Notes under the pieces: model-generated
Seen by the model: only the letters and a program-made list of their open reading frames with translations
Database searches by the model: none
What the model was told of the DNA's origin: nothing
Assembly: GCA_009731375.1 (NCBI GenBank)
Contig: BJOX01000280.1
Span: 667,321-702,593, forward strand
DNA: 35,273 nt
Source of the DNA: Paulinella micropora
Lineage: Eukaryota; Cercozoa; Imbricatea; Euglyphida
Direction: 5' to 3'
Position numbers and translations under genes: made by a program
In this document: piece after piece, positions 12,516 through 21,784 of the stretch
Position numbering within the stretch: the stretch's first letter is position 1
Layout of the letters: the number at the start of each line of letters is the position of its first letter

Positions 12516-12943
12516 ATGACTGACCTGAGCACCAAACAGGACTACTTAAATGAAATTGAAAAATGGAACATTGACAGCGAAATAAAAAAGCCTACAATTA
12601 AATGGACTAAACCTGACATTGTATCTTTCTATGAACAATACAAGCCAAATGTTGATTTCAAACAAAATCAACATTATGACGACAATTTAGAAGTTATTCT
12701 TCCTTCGACCGAGGCCATACAAAAAATAATGGACGAAGAACAAAGCACACCTTTTTTGGAGACTGATTTAAAAGAGACTGGAAATACTGAGATAGCACAA
12801 AATGAAACTGATATTTTTCTTCAATATGGTAAGTATAAAAAATGAAAATTGAAGATGTCGCCAAGATTGATAAACCATACCTTGAATATTTAATTCAACA
12901 ACCTGATTTTAATAACAAAGATGCGGTAAAAAAATATCTCTGA
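12516..12943 (+). pseudogene. Second small protein with ExoX-like C-terminal domain (frameshifted)
   Basis: The frame from ATG 12516 encodes about 100 acidic/polar residues, including a PTIKWTKPDIVSFYEQYKP segment, and reaches the start of the domain (QYGKYKK). A one-base shift in an A6 run near 12838 then leads into EDVAKIDKPYLEYLIQQP and a terminal KKYL. The C-terminal pattern matches the gene just upstream, so the two are probably paralogous in that domain, with different N-terminal parts. It is the last + strand gene before the convergent hairpin region. Function unknown. Confidence 0.55.
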
Positions 12944-13081
12944 TATTTCAAAATCCACGCTTCCGTGCTTCGCACTCTCGTGTATCTTTGTTTTTGACTA
13001 CTTCAAAACCAAAACATTTTCAAACATCGCTTTCCGCTTTTTATTATTATTATTATTATTTACTTTTTTAACGATGTTTAT

Positions 13082-13171
13082 GGAAGGGGCTATGCCCCTT
13101 TCCAAACCCGCGGGGTATGGTAGGGGGTGAAACCCCCTCCAACCGCACGAAAGCCGAAGGCGAAAGTGCGG
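13082..13171. terminator. Three consecutive GC-rich hairpins between convergent blocks
   Basis: AAGGGGC-TAT-GCCCCTT (13084-13100), AGGGGGT-GAA-ACCCCCT (13122-13138) and CCGCAC...GTGCGG with an inner GCC-GAA-GGC (13143-13171) sit in otherwise AT-rich DNA, exactly where the + strand replication block and the - strand structural block converge. Bidirectional transcript end or processing signals are the natural reading; some large DNA viruses use intergenic hairpins as 3' end signals. Confidence 0.6.
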
Positions 13172-13183
13172 ATTTGTAAATAT

Positions 13184-14476
13184 CTATTGGTCTTCTATAA
13201 AATTAGCAATAATATTGGCATTTACACCATTATTAGTAGTGGAAACTGATTTATGTGTAAAAGTTAATACATCACTTGGAGACAGATAAATATCATAATT
13301 TCTTAGATTAATTTGTTGAGTTGAACTTGCATTAATATAAATTTTAAAAATTGTTGTTCCGTTGGCGATAGCAGTCGCTGATGTGTCAGTATCAACTATT
13401 GAATATTTCGTATCTACATCAGCATACATTGCTCCAGTTAAAGTTACATTCAACACCATTCTGACTATATTTGTTTTTCCGTCTTCATTACTAACTTATC
13501 AATGATGGATATACTAATGAATAATTGTCTAAGTTAGCACCAGCACTATCATAATATTATTTTGCCTTATTTTTTATACTCAATATCGATCTTTCTGTAG
13601 TGTGAGCAGTTTCACTACCCTCAATTGAATTGGTTATGCTGGTATTAATAGTATTTGCTCCCTCGATGAATAAACTGGCACTCGCCGTTTTAAGAGTTTG
13701 TATTCCACTCGCTGCATCATTTTTTATTACTGCTGTAAAGGGTAATGTCGTATTTCGCAGACTTACACCAGTATTGGCATTCGCATAGTCAATCATATGA
13801 ACTAATTCAAATAATCCTGTTATGAGATTTTCAATATAAAACTTAATAACACCAAACCCAAGAATCTGATACTGAACTTGAATTTGAAATACATTTCCTG
13901 TGCTCCAAAATACTTCGGGCATAGCCGAAGTTCCATCGCACGGGTCATCCCAGTCTGCTTGGTCTACATAATCTACGACACCTCCTTTACAATGCGCAAT
14001 ATTCATTCCTACTCTGTCTTTGTAAAAATAAATCCATCAACAAGCCCGTTTCCTATTCCAATATATGAATAGTAATCTTTTGTATCATCCGTTGTCCATA
14101 TAGCAGTAAAGCGGGCGAGGACACCTGTTCCAGTTCTATATTTTATTCTCCTTTTACTTACCAGTTTAGCATCCGCCGTTGCATCCGCTTGAGTTTGTAA
14201 TTCAGCCATATTATTCAAAAATGACACAGATGATTTTGTTTCTGTTTTTATCCATATCCTAGTATTAATGGTATATGGAAAGATTTCCTGTAAAACTGGT
14301 GTTAATTGACCTACTACTGCTTCACCAAAAGCGGTTTTTGAATTATTTGTTTCAATATCACCATCATATCCAACCGTGACATTTATAAATTCTCCGTCAG
14401 GATTTTCTGCGATTAAGTTTCTCTGGTGAGACATTCGTGATATTTTGCTTTCGTCTTCGACTTTCGCAAAATTCAC
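13184..14476 (-). pseudogene. Conserved viral structural protein (frameshifted), about 420 residues
   Basis: Three consecutive reading-frame pieces form one gene. 14476-14009 holds TAFGEAVVGQLTPV, FPYTINTR and RRIKYRTGTGVLARFTA. 14006-13557 holds GNVFQIQVQYQILGFG, FELVHMIDYANANTG and LPFTAVIKN. 13459-13184 ends LTFTHKSVST...IEDQ. This order matches a family I know from Polinton-like viruses, some large viruses and phages, usually annotated as hypothetical or structural, with a stabilising beta-rich fold likely. Breaks: an indel in a T5 run near 14024, an in-frame stop at 13557-13559 followed by stops near 13497, then a frame change before 13459. The apparent start is GTG (14476); an ATG at 14497 is in another frame. 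It lies downstream of the capsid gene and probably encodes a virion surface or fibre component. Confidence 0.6.
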
Positions 14477-14536
14477 AAATGTCGATTACTCATATTATTA
14501 ACATTTAAAAAAAAATATTTTATTAAACAACGATGT

Positions 14537-14580
14537 TTGTAAAACACGCCAGAGCCGTAGGCGGGAGCGTGAATTTACAA
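14537..14580. terminator. Intergenic hairpin after the capsid gene
   Basis: TTGTAAA...TTTACAA outer arms enclose CACGC...GCGTG inner arms in the gap between the capsid stop (14584) and the next gene start. It is preceded by AACGATGTTT, which also precedes the hairpin cluster at 13082, so the two sites share a design. It lies downstream of the capsid gene in its direction of transcription. Confidence 0.5.
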
Positions 14581-14583
14581 ATA

Positions 14584-16459
14584 TCAACTCATCAAGATTT
14601 CAATTCCCTTAACAAGCACACTTCGCTGAAGAATGGCGAATGTGTAGTGATTGAGATTAGCACCCGCAGTATTACTGAAAAATTCATATCGTCTCTCGGT
14701 GTCTAGGCTCAGACCACTCACCTCATACCCGTCGGTATCCTTATCGCACAGCGGGCGGTTATTGTCCCAAGTATCAACGTGGAACCAGTTGTAATGATAC
14801 ACATTCGAATTCAAAATGGCACTACCCTTCAACTTATCTTTGAAAAGCATATAGTCTTCATTATTTGATGTGTTAATATCAAATTGTTGAATGCGACTGC
14901 CGTCGAGGGTTGTGTAATATGTCTGAATTATAGATCCTTGAGCCTTAACTACTGGAGGCCCCGCTGCATAACCAGCAGGTAAGTTGCTATTATCAAAAGA
15001 AGTATTAGCACTCTCAGTGTTGTGAAAGGCGGATGTATAGATACGGCGAATTCTTTCACCCTGCGAGCGGTTCATTTTTACTACGAAATTTTTGCTTGCA
15101 GATGAAAGGTTCTGCTTCCAAGCAATTGGATATTCAATCTTAAAAGGAAAGCCTTCACCAGCAATCTGTTGCTGAAATCCCAAAATAACATTTGGGTCAG
15201 TTTCAACCGCAAGAAACAAATTCAAGTTTGAAACACTAGCACCAACAGCGGTAGCGGCCGCACCAGTGGAAATAGAACTTTCGTCAGTGCCGTAGAATGA
15301 AGTTCGCATAGTGCTCTCCCACACAATTCTCAAATACAAAATTTCATTAAAACCAATAGTCTTATCCAATTCAAAAATAGTTCCAAACAGCATACCCAAA
15401 GGAAACTTAACACTGATAGCAGGAGTATCGGAGTTATCAGTCCCGCCTTCGAAATACTTAGCCTCCTCATATTCGACATCAACAAGGCTATAGTTTCCAG
15501 CAGTGCTATCAGCGAGAGCGGTATCATTGTGGCGACGAGCATTCACACTTGGCACTTTGTAATATCCTTGAACTGCTTTTACTTCGCCAGTATTTACAGC
15601 ATCAGTAATTAGTTTTCTTTCCGCCACAGTTCCAACGACAATCTTTCCAGCATTACATTTTTGAAGCATAGCACCAGAATTACCTGTTTTCTTGTCATCA
15701 TCATAAGCCCCGTGGTTATCAAGTGCCATAAATTTTGCATATTTAATCTCAGGCTTTCCATTTTCGTCCGTCAAGTAAAACCTGAATACATTGTTTGAAC
15801 TTGCTGATAATGTTTTACCATACTCAGACCCGCTTCCATCATAGATAACAGACCCAAAAGGAATTTCGTTGGTCGTATATATTTCTTGTAGCACGTGATT
15901 ATCACCTTCCCTCACTAAGTCCGATTGAAGATATAGAGTTTTTTCACCAGTTAAAATAATCACATTTGACGATTTAATAAAATCATTAGCGAAGAAATAT
16001 GTTGAGTTTCTATCAAAACCCATTACTTCGTGAATACGGGTATCGCCATCAAATATAAACCGCGGTTGAATTCCTTTATTCTCTGACACACTAAATGTCA
16101 ATTTGCCATCTTCTGGTTCTATGTTGGTATTGTTGCTCGAGACAACATAAGTATAATTATTTGGGCTGTCTGCGTTTAGCACCTCAGACAACTTATTTTT
16201 TAGATTGTTCATTGTGTAGTTTCCCTCTGGTATCGTAATTAAAGCCTCATATCCGTCTTCGGATAATATAAAAGTATTGTAAGGACTGGCGACGGAGTAA
16301 TACGACTTCGGCACATAGATATGAAGAATTTTGCAGTGTGCGGGATTGTCTAACCCCTTCATATTGACTTCGTGTGTAAAATCGCTGTCTGTGCCTGTAA
16401 TTCTGTTTTTACTATTTATGTAATAGATACCCGAACTTCTTCCCCCCTTTATAGTCCAT
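14584..16459 (-). CDS. Major capsid protein candidate (double jelly-roll type) with an N-terminal extension domain
   Basis: The open frame from 16362 encodes 592 residues. The coding region almost certainly starts at ATG 16459-16457, because the segment before 16362 reads YYINSKNRITGTDSDFTHEV, a typical start for this protein type; a C6/G6 run at 16442-16447 carries a one-base shift. Residues 1-180 contain ILHIYVPKSYYSV and ITIPEGNYTMNNLKNKLSEV, a beta-rich domain common in Polinton-like virus structural proteins. The last 270 residues (FPLGMLFG, LRIVWEST, YYTTLDGSRIQQFDIN, EDYMLFKDKLKGSAI, NVYHYNWFHVD, HYTFAILQRS) look like the second half of Polinton/PLV capsid proteins. Whether this is a natural architecture or an in-frame fusion of two genes by deletion is open. 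The promoter-like AT stretch upstream ends AATATACAATGG. Confidence 0.65.
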
Positions 16460-16481
16460 TGTATATTATACGAATAATTTT

Positions 16482-17766
16482 TTAGATGAATGTATTAAAT
16501 CCCTCACCATCTCCATAACCATTCTGTGCTTTTAACTTTTCTGCTTCGTCTTCTTTTAGGTCTGTGAAACCACTTGCAAATTTGAATTTAATACCTTTTG
16601 CCCTCTCCATCAAAAAACGCATAGCAAACCATCCACAGGTATCACTCGTATCACCCTGCTCTTTTACTTGATGAACCTTCATTAATAAATAACTATCTGG
16701 ATTACTTCGGTCAATTAGTTGTTTCATTTGTTGTTGAAAGTATTCTGTTGGCTCGTAAAGTGCTAATGGGTCATACACTTCAACACTCCTGTCTTTATCT
16801 AGACTTATCCATACTGCCATCCAGTGCTGTCCTTTTTTGTTGCTCGGATCGGTATTCATAATAAATCCGTATCGCTTTCTGCTTCCTGACTTCAACTTGT
16901 TGATTTCATCGCTCGCTATCGCTCCGAGATACCATTCATATTTTTTCATTATGTCATCTATTTCATTAGTCATTAGTCCCCGCCCCTCTCCCTCTTGCTG
17001 TGGCTGTGGCTCCTCTGGCTCTGGTTGCTCTGGCTCTGGTTGCTCTGGCTCTGGTTGCTCTGGCTCTGGTTGCTCTGGCTTGGGCTCTAATGACGGGGTA
17101 ATAGTTGTCTCCGCGACGCTCGGGGGTATGGTAGGGGTTTCACCCTCCGGTGGCATCCCTTCCTCAACATTTAAATCCGCTGAAACTTGTTTATCCACAT
17201 TCGGGTCTATAGTCATTTTGCTAGTTAGAGTTTTTACAAAGTCCTTTTTATTCATTGTGTGCCTCCAATCATTGCGGGATAGATATTTTTTCATTGTTTT
17301 TACTGAAAATACCTTATCAATTAATTCTTCTAATGTCTTCGCTCCAGTCCCTTTTTGTTCATTAATACCCATATACTCTTCATATCTAGCATAATCTGCT
17401 ACTCTTCTTTTCACAGTTTTCTCTTCATTTCCAACATCAACATTAAAGCTTTTAATCATGTCCATTATCCACTTTGAAGTGTCTTTGTAATTTAATTTTT
17501 TACGACCTTCACTTTCTAGTCTTTTAAAGCCTGTGCTAACTCTTTTATAGTAATGTTTGGGTGATAAGTTTATGAAAATCCAGAGATTAAAAATGATTAA
17601 ATAGTAAATTTTCAAAATGCTTACCCTTTTCTCCTGCTTCCTTTTTTTCCTTTTCAAGTTTTTCTTTATTTTCTTCTGCTAACTTTTTCTGTTCTTCTAA
17701 AGATGTTGCTGTGGCTATAGCCGTCTGAATATCTTGACTGGCTTTTTGTAAGTCTTTAAGAGTCAT
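16482..17766 (-). CDS. Capsid maturation cysteine protease (Ulp1/adenovirus type), with predicted intron
   Basis: Proteases of this family process capsid proteins in Polintons and adenoviruses. Catalytic features: His in KGQHWMAVW (codon 16824-16826), an acidic residue in VEVYDPLALY, and Cys in SDTCGWFAMRF (codon 16635-16637), in the right order and spacing. An N-terminal helical region and a PEQPE-type Pro/Glu repeat precede the protease domain. I choose ATG 17766 (MTLKDLQKASQ), which overlaps the stop of the upstream coiled-coil gene, and removal of a 94-nt GT-AG interval (17624-17531). Exons of 142 and 1049 nt then sum to exactly 397 codons. The unspliced alternative from ATG 17657 replaces the helical N-terminus with a hydrophobic stretch read from the intron. 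A 1026-bp exact repeat makes a second, partial copy at 18055-18802. Confidence 0.8.
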
Positions 17767-18044
17767 CTTTTTTTATGAAATTATCTGTATATCCTGCTAA
17801 TTTCAGTGTTTCAATATCTTTTTGCTTTTGCTTTTTTTCTTCCTCGTATTGCTCTTTTGTTTTCAATGGTGTTTCATTTCCTAAATTAGGTCATGCTGGT
17901 GCTTGTGGTGGTGCTCCTAATGGTGGTGCTTGTGGCGGGGCTCCTAATTGTGGTGCTTGTGCCTGTTGTGGTGGCATAATATATTGATATTGCGGTGGCG
18001 GTGGTAATGCTTGTATTCTATTTTTTCTGTCTTCTTCATATTTT
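17019..18044. repeat. Exact 1026-bp direct repeat, copy 1
   Basis: Identical to 18055-19080 (offset 1036) with only ten N between. It holds the 5' two-thirds of the protease gene and the last codons of the coiled-coil gene (stop at 17756-17758). This is the pattern of two contig ends that overlap but were not merged; in the likely true sequence only one copy exists. Confidence 0.9.
17531..17624 (-). other. Predicted 94-nt spliceosomal intron
   Basis: On the - strand the sequence is AAAAGG|GTAAGC ... TTAGCACAG|GC, with a near-consensus donor, AG acceptor, pyrimidine-leaning centre, an in-frame TAA for the exon 1 frame and length not divisible by 3. The two flanking frames join in phase. The same interval recurs at 18567-18660 in the duplicated copy. 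Confidence 0.55.
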
Positions 18045-18054
18045 NNNNNNNNNN
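18045..18054. other. Assembly gap (10 N)
   Basis: Nominal-length gap between the two copies of the exact repeat. Confidence 0.99.
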
Positions 18055-18802
18055 CTCTGGTTGCTCTGGCTCTGGTTGCTCTGGCTCTGGTTGCTCTGGC
18101 TCTGGTTGCTCTGGCTTGGGCTCTAATGACGGGGTAATAGTTGTCTCCGCGACGCTCGGGGGTATGGTAGGGGTTTCACCCTCCGGTGGCATCCCTTCCT
18201 CAACATTTAAATCCGCTGAAACTTGTTTATCCACATTCGGGTCTATAGTCATTTTGCTAGTTAGAGTTTTTACAAAGTCCTTTTTATTCATTGTGTGCCT
18301 CCAATCATTGCGGGATAGATATTTTTTCATTGTTTTTACTGAAAATACCTTATCAATTAATTCTTCTAATGTCTTCGCTCCAGTCCCTTTTTGTTCATTA
18401 ATACCCATATACTCTTCATATCTAGCATAATCTGCTACTCTTCTTTTCACAGTTTTCTCTTCATTTCCAACATCAACATTAAAGCTTTTAATCATGTCCA
18501 TTATCCACTTTGAAGTGTCTTTGTAATTTAATTTTTTACGACCTTCACTTTCTAGTCTTTTAAAGCCTGTGCTAACTCTTTTATAGTAATGTTTGGGTGA
18601 TAAGTTTATGAAAATCCAGAGATTAAAAATGATTAAATAGTAAATTTTCAAAATGCTTACCCTTTTCTCCTGCTTCCTTTTTTTCCTTTTCAAGTTTTTC
18701 TTTATTTTCTTCTGCTAACTTTTTCTGTTCTTCTAAAGATGTTGCTGTGGCTATAGCCGTCTGAATATCTTGACTGGCTTTTTGTAAGTCTTTAAGAGTC
18801 AT
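18055..18802 (-). pseudogene. Partial second copy of the capsid protease gene
   Basis: Same sequence as 17019-17766: exon 1 (18802-18661), intron (18660-18567) and the start of exon 2 up to the Pro/Glu repeat, then the gap. It lacks the protease domain. Most likely an assembly duplicate rather than a second gene. Confidence 0.8.
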
Positions 18803-19080
18803 CTTTTTTTATGAAATTATCTGTATATCCTGCTAATTTCAGTGTTTCAATATCTTTTTGCTTTTGCTTTTTTTCTTCCTCGTATTGCTCTTTTGTTTTC
18901 AATGGTGTTTCATTTCCTAAATTAGGTCATGCTGGTGCTTGTGGTGGTGCTCCTAATGGTGGTGCTTGTGGCGGGGCTCCTAATTGTGGTGCTTGTGCCT
19001 GTTGTGGTGGCATAATATATTGATATTGCGGTGGCGGTGGTAATGCTTGTATTCTATTTTTTCTGTCTTCTTCATATTTT
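18055..19080. repeat. Exact 1026-bp direct repeat, copy 2
   Basis: See copy 1 at 17019-18044. Copy 2 is continuous with the unique sequence upstream of the coiled-coil gene. Confidence 0.9.
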
Positions 19081-19593
19081 ACATCTTCTATGAGTTTTCT
19101 TTCTCTTCTTATCGCCCTATCTATTTCTTCCTTTCTTTCATTAATCTCCGCCAGTTCTCTTTTATGTTCCCTATCCATTATATCTTGTCTTTCCTTAGCA
19201 TCTGCGTCTACGCGACGCTCTTGCCTTTTCTTCTCCTCTTCTAAATCCTCCCTTGCTGTCTTTTCCTTTTTCTGTATGGCTTCAATACCTTCATACTTTT
19301 CCTTTCTGAGTCTAAGTGGTCATTAATGGCTGTTCTCGTATTTGGTTCAATCTCTGACAGGCTCTGGACTTTTCTTAAGTCCTCCTTCTTTGCTTTTTTC
19401 TTTGCTTTCGGTCTGCTTAAGTATTTCATAAAAAGTTTAACAATTTGAATTGTGCTCATATCATTTGTTTTCTTACCAAAATTACGATAATATTTTTTAC
19501 CCTTCTGGATAATATACGGCCTCCCGCTTTATTTCTATAAACGCGCGGAGGTCTCGCCTTAGGCTTCCTTGTTTTTTTGGTTTTAGCAACCAT
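18792..19593 (-). pseudogene. Coiled-coil, Lys/Glu-rich virion-associated protein (broken)
   Basis: Starts at ATG 19593 (MVAKTKKTRKPKARPPR), a very basic head. After a one-base shift near 19520 comes PYIIQKGKKYYRNFG, then MKYLSRPKAKKKAKKEDL. After a second shift near 19305 comes a long charged helix (about 100 residues, EEEKKRQERRVD, EINERKEEIDRAIRRE), a Pro/Gln/Ala-rich linker (PPPPQYQYIMPPQQ), a TGA stop at about 18928, and, in the same frame, a C-terminal tail ending LKLAGYTDNFIKK. Its stop (18792-18794) overlaps the ATG of the protease gene. Basic head plus coiled coil next to the protease suggests a core or scaffold protein, possibly a protease substrate; this is inference. The last part recurs at 18044-17756 in repeat copy 1. 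Confidence 0.55.
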
Positions 19594-19642
19594 CTATTTT
19601 GACAAAAAAAATATTTTCAATTCGTTTATATCAAAATATCAT

Positions 19643-19967
19643 TTAGAACTTCAAGGCACCTCGTCCGCTCTGCTTACCATACCCCAGTTTTGCAGCAGTA
19701 GACCCGATACGAGACGCATATGGAACCCGACATCACCAAGGGCGTTAGCGGTCTTGAAATAATCTTGTTATCGCGAAGGAATTTATTAACAGCCATTGCT
19801 GTCTTACCAACCTTCGCCCAGTTAAGTTTTCCACCAGCCTGTCCTTTGCCTCCTTGCTTCTTCTTACGACCAGTCTTCTTTTTGCCTCCTGCCATATTGG
19901 TGCTTGAGTTAATTGTTCGTTTGCCGATTGTTGGAATGACTTTAACACGAGTTATTTTTAGTACCAT
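19643..19967 (-). pseudogene. Small basic virion protein (frameshifted)
   Basis: Start either at 19967 or at an internal ATG 19895 (MAGGKKKTGRKKKQGG). A Lys/Gly-rich head is followed by a helical WAKVGKTAMAVNKFLRDN. Two small shifts then lead to ANALGDVG in a second frame and VPYASRIGSTAAKLGYGK in a third, ending at TAA 19643-19645. A basic head with an Ala/Gly-rich hydrophobic tail ending in KLGYG is a common layout for small core or minor capsid proteins in Polinton-like viruses. It sits between the packaging ATPase and the coiled-coil gene in the morphogenesis block. Confidence 0.5.
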
Positions 19968-20005
19968 TATAATAAGTAAAAAAATAATTATTTATAAGAT
20001 ATTTT

Positions 20006-20819
20006 TTATTTTAAACGAAAATTAAAATTCTTCCGTAATTCATCATCAACACTTGAAACATAAAGAAAATTAAATCGTTCCTTTGTTGCTTCGTGATACT
20101 TTTGAAGAAAATAATCAAAATCAAAAGATAAGTCTAAATATTTATACACAAGTTCCATTTTATCCTGAGACTGACAACGAAAGATTAATAAATAATCTAA
20201 CTGATTAATGGCTTCTGGCCGTTCAGATACTGACTTGACATAATCACCTTACTTTTATAGTGTCTGTTCTTTTTTAACAAATCACTTACGGACTTGTCTC
20301 TTAATCCACTTCTTAAATCGTCCAAAACAAAAACAACCTTTGGCGAAATATACTTGCTCGGTCTCTCTTTTGGTGCCTCCGCGGCGCTCTGTTTCTTTTC
20401 TTTTCCGAAATAAAGAAATTGTGGTTTCTCCATCGGTTCTTCATCAACCTGTTTAATTTCACCTTCTTGTTCTTCGTCTGGTTTGTTCAGTTTGTCAAGT
20501 TCATAATCAATGACATTCACACCATCTGATTTAAGAAAGGTATATATTGCCATTGGTTTCCCCTCTTCTTAAAGTGCTTTACCATTGCTTTATAAAATGT
20601 AGTCCTTGTGTATTGTTGAAGCAATAATGACAATACGGGTTTTTCTGTCTGTTGTCCGTTTCAGTATTTCAAAGAGTGCTGTTGTTTTCCCGCTCTTCTT
20701 ACGGGCAAGCAGAAATATATTTGCATACGGCTTGTTAAATAACTTAAAACCCTTTGCTTTTTGTTTCCATCACCCTCTTGTTTTACAGGCTTCACCTTGA
20801 CATTATTGATTTTCAGCAT
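20006..20819 (-). pseudogene. A32-like (FtsK/HerA) genome-packaging ATPase, frameshifted
   Basis: This ATPase type drives genome packaging in Polintons, virophages and large DNA viruses. Start ATG 20819 (MLKINNVKVKPVKQEG). After a shift, IFLLARKKSGKTTALFEIL is the Walker A loop (about 20690-20720). The middle part from 20553 (MAIYTFLKSDGVNVIDYELD) leads to KVVFVLDDLRSGL, the Walker B (about 20310-20340), and SKVIMSSQYLN, the sensor region. A further shift near 20210 gives the C-terminal INQLDYLLIFRCQSQDK and ends at 20006. At least three single-base shifts are needed, in short homopolymers. Motif order and spacing are intact, so the gene was recently functional or the shifts are read errors. 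Length of about 270 residues is normal for the family. Confidence 0.8.
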
Positions 20820-20827
20820 CGTATATA

Positions 20828-21189
20828 TTAAGCCAAAAACTCTAAACACACAACAATTCGGCCTGCTAAATTTCCTGTATCAATATTTCCGCTGTCAGTT
20901 TCAAGGACTTTAAATGTATATTGCCCGTCCGACCAACCCACTACACCCAAATTATAACTGAGGTTTGAAATATTTGCTATATTACTATCTGCAAATGTGC
21001 CGATAATTCCAATTCTGTCCATATAAAGAATTCTGGTTTTTGTCTCTGATTGGTCGTTCGTATAATGAAAAACTTAACATTCATTTTGTTTGGTGCGAAT
21101 GACATTTGAATATTTTTATTAAATGTTTTGCTTCCCACAAAATCATTGCTTAGAAAAATAATCTTTTGGTATTTATATTCAGTAGCCAT
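20828..21189 (-). pseudogene. Small structural-type protein of unknown function (frameshifted)
   Basis: Two frames (21189-about 21035, MATEYKYQKIIFLSNDFVG; then MDRIGIIGTFADSNIANISN to 20828) form one protein of about 120 residues, broken by a one-base shift near 21030. Beta-rich composition with many Asn, Ser, Gly. No motif recognised. It lies directly upstream of the packaging ATPase gene with almost no space, so it belongs to the same late block; a minor virion component is plausible. Confidence 0.45.
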
Positions 21190-21447
21190 GATTATATTAC
21201 TGATGATAAATTTTTTATAACAAAAATATTTTCGCGGACTGCCTGCGACTTTTACTCACGGGTAAGCGACAAAAAGAATGAGAGTTGTGCTTATTGTATA
21301 AAGCAAGGTATTGAAACTAAATTTAAATGTGTGTATAAACCTTTCAGTGATTGGTGTATTAGTTTTGATGAGGTAGTGCCTTTAATCTGTGCTGGTGATA
21401 GTTCTTGGTATAAAATACATTTACACGAGTGCTCACTTCTTACTTGA
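21166..21447 (+). CDS. Possible small Cys-rich protein, antisense in the structural block
   Basis: A + strand frame whose last 60 residues contain SCAYCIKQG, two more Cys, and a HLHEC end, spaced as in a zinc-binding fold. It fills the otherwise empty interval between two - strand genes. Against it: no ATG close to the Cys region, opposite strand to all neighbours, and overlap with both neighbouring genes at its ends. It may be an accessory gene or chance. Confidence 0.25.
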   Translation: MVFIFSSHDYITDDKFFITKIFSRTACDFYSRVSDKKNESCAYCIKQGIETKFKCVYKPFSDWCISFDEVVPLICAGDSSWYKIHLHECSLLT

Positions 21448-21784
21448 AGAAGGCGATGGAAGGCAAATGCCAATGAGTAAGGTCAAAATACCTACATAAG
21501 TGTTAGCAACTTCACAAAGTAAGTTCTTTTCAGATAGTCTCACGATACAAAGGATTATAATGGCGATGATGATACCCATTGGAAATAAGTATTTAATAAG
21601 TCGGCTGTCGGTCGGTCTATTTGTTATACAACAACAATTCCGGTTATCTTCCAATTCGTGCTCTACTTTTTTTTCCTCAGTCTTTAGTTACTTCAAGAAC
21701 ACGAGACTTTAATTCGGGAGTTAGTTCGCCATCCATATCCATAATAGGAGGCGGTCTGTGAAGTCTAGTTGTATTATTTGACAT
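21433..21784 (-). pseudogene. Two-TM membrane protein (frameshifted)
   Basis: Start ATG 21784 (MSNNTTRLHRPPPIMDMDG) overlaps the stop of the upstream S74 gene. A one-base shift near 21678 (in an A/G-rich stretch) leads into EEKKVEHELEDNRNCCC and two hydrophobic segments, LFPMGIIIAIIILCIV and YVGILTLLIGICL, before the stop at 21433. About 115 residues. A short Pro-rich head, charged linker and two membrane spans suggest a virion or host membrane protein; no family recognised. Confidence 0.5.

Noticed and set aside
12838-12870. GGTAAGT near 12830 as a second intron donor
   Set aside because: Removing sequence from there would delete the conserved GKY part of the domain; a one-base shift in the A6 run explains the break better.
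16837-17394. + strand Gly/Ser/Cys-rich ORF with GCSGS repeats
   Set aside because: Antisense reading of the Pro/Glu repeat of the protease gene.
17482-17657. Hydrophobic N-terminus (KIYYLIIFNLWIFINL) of the protease as a signal anchor
   Set aside because: This stretch is read from the predicted intron; the spliced start at 17766 gives an exact in-phase frame and a helical N-terminus expected for the family.
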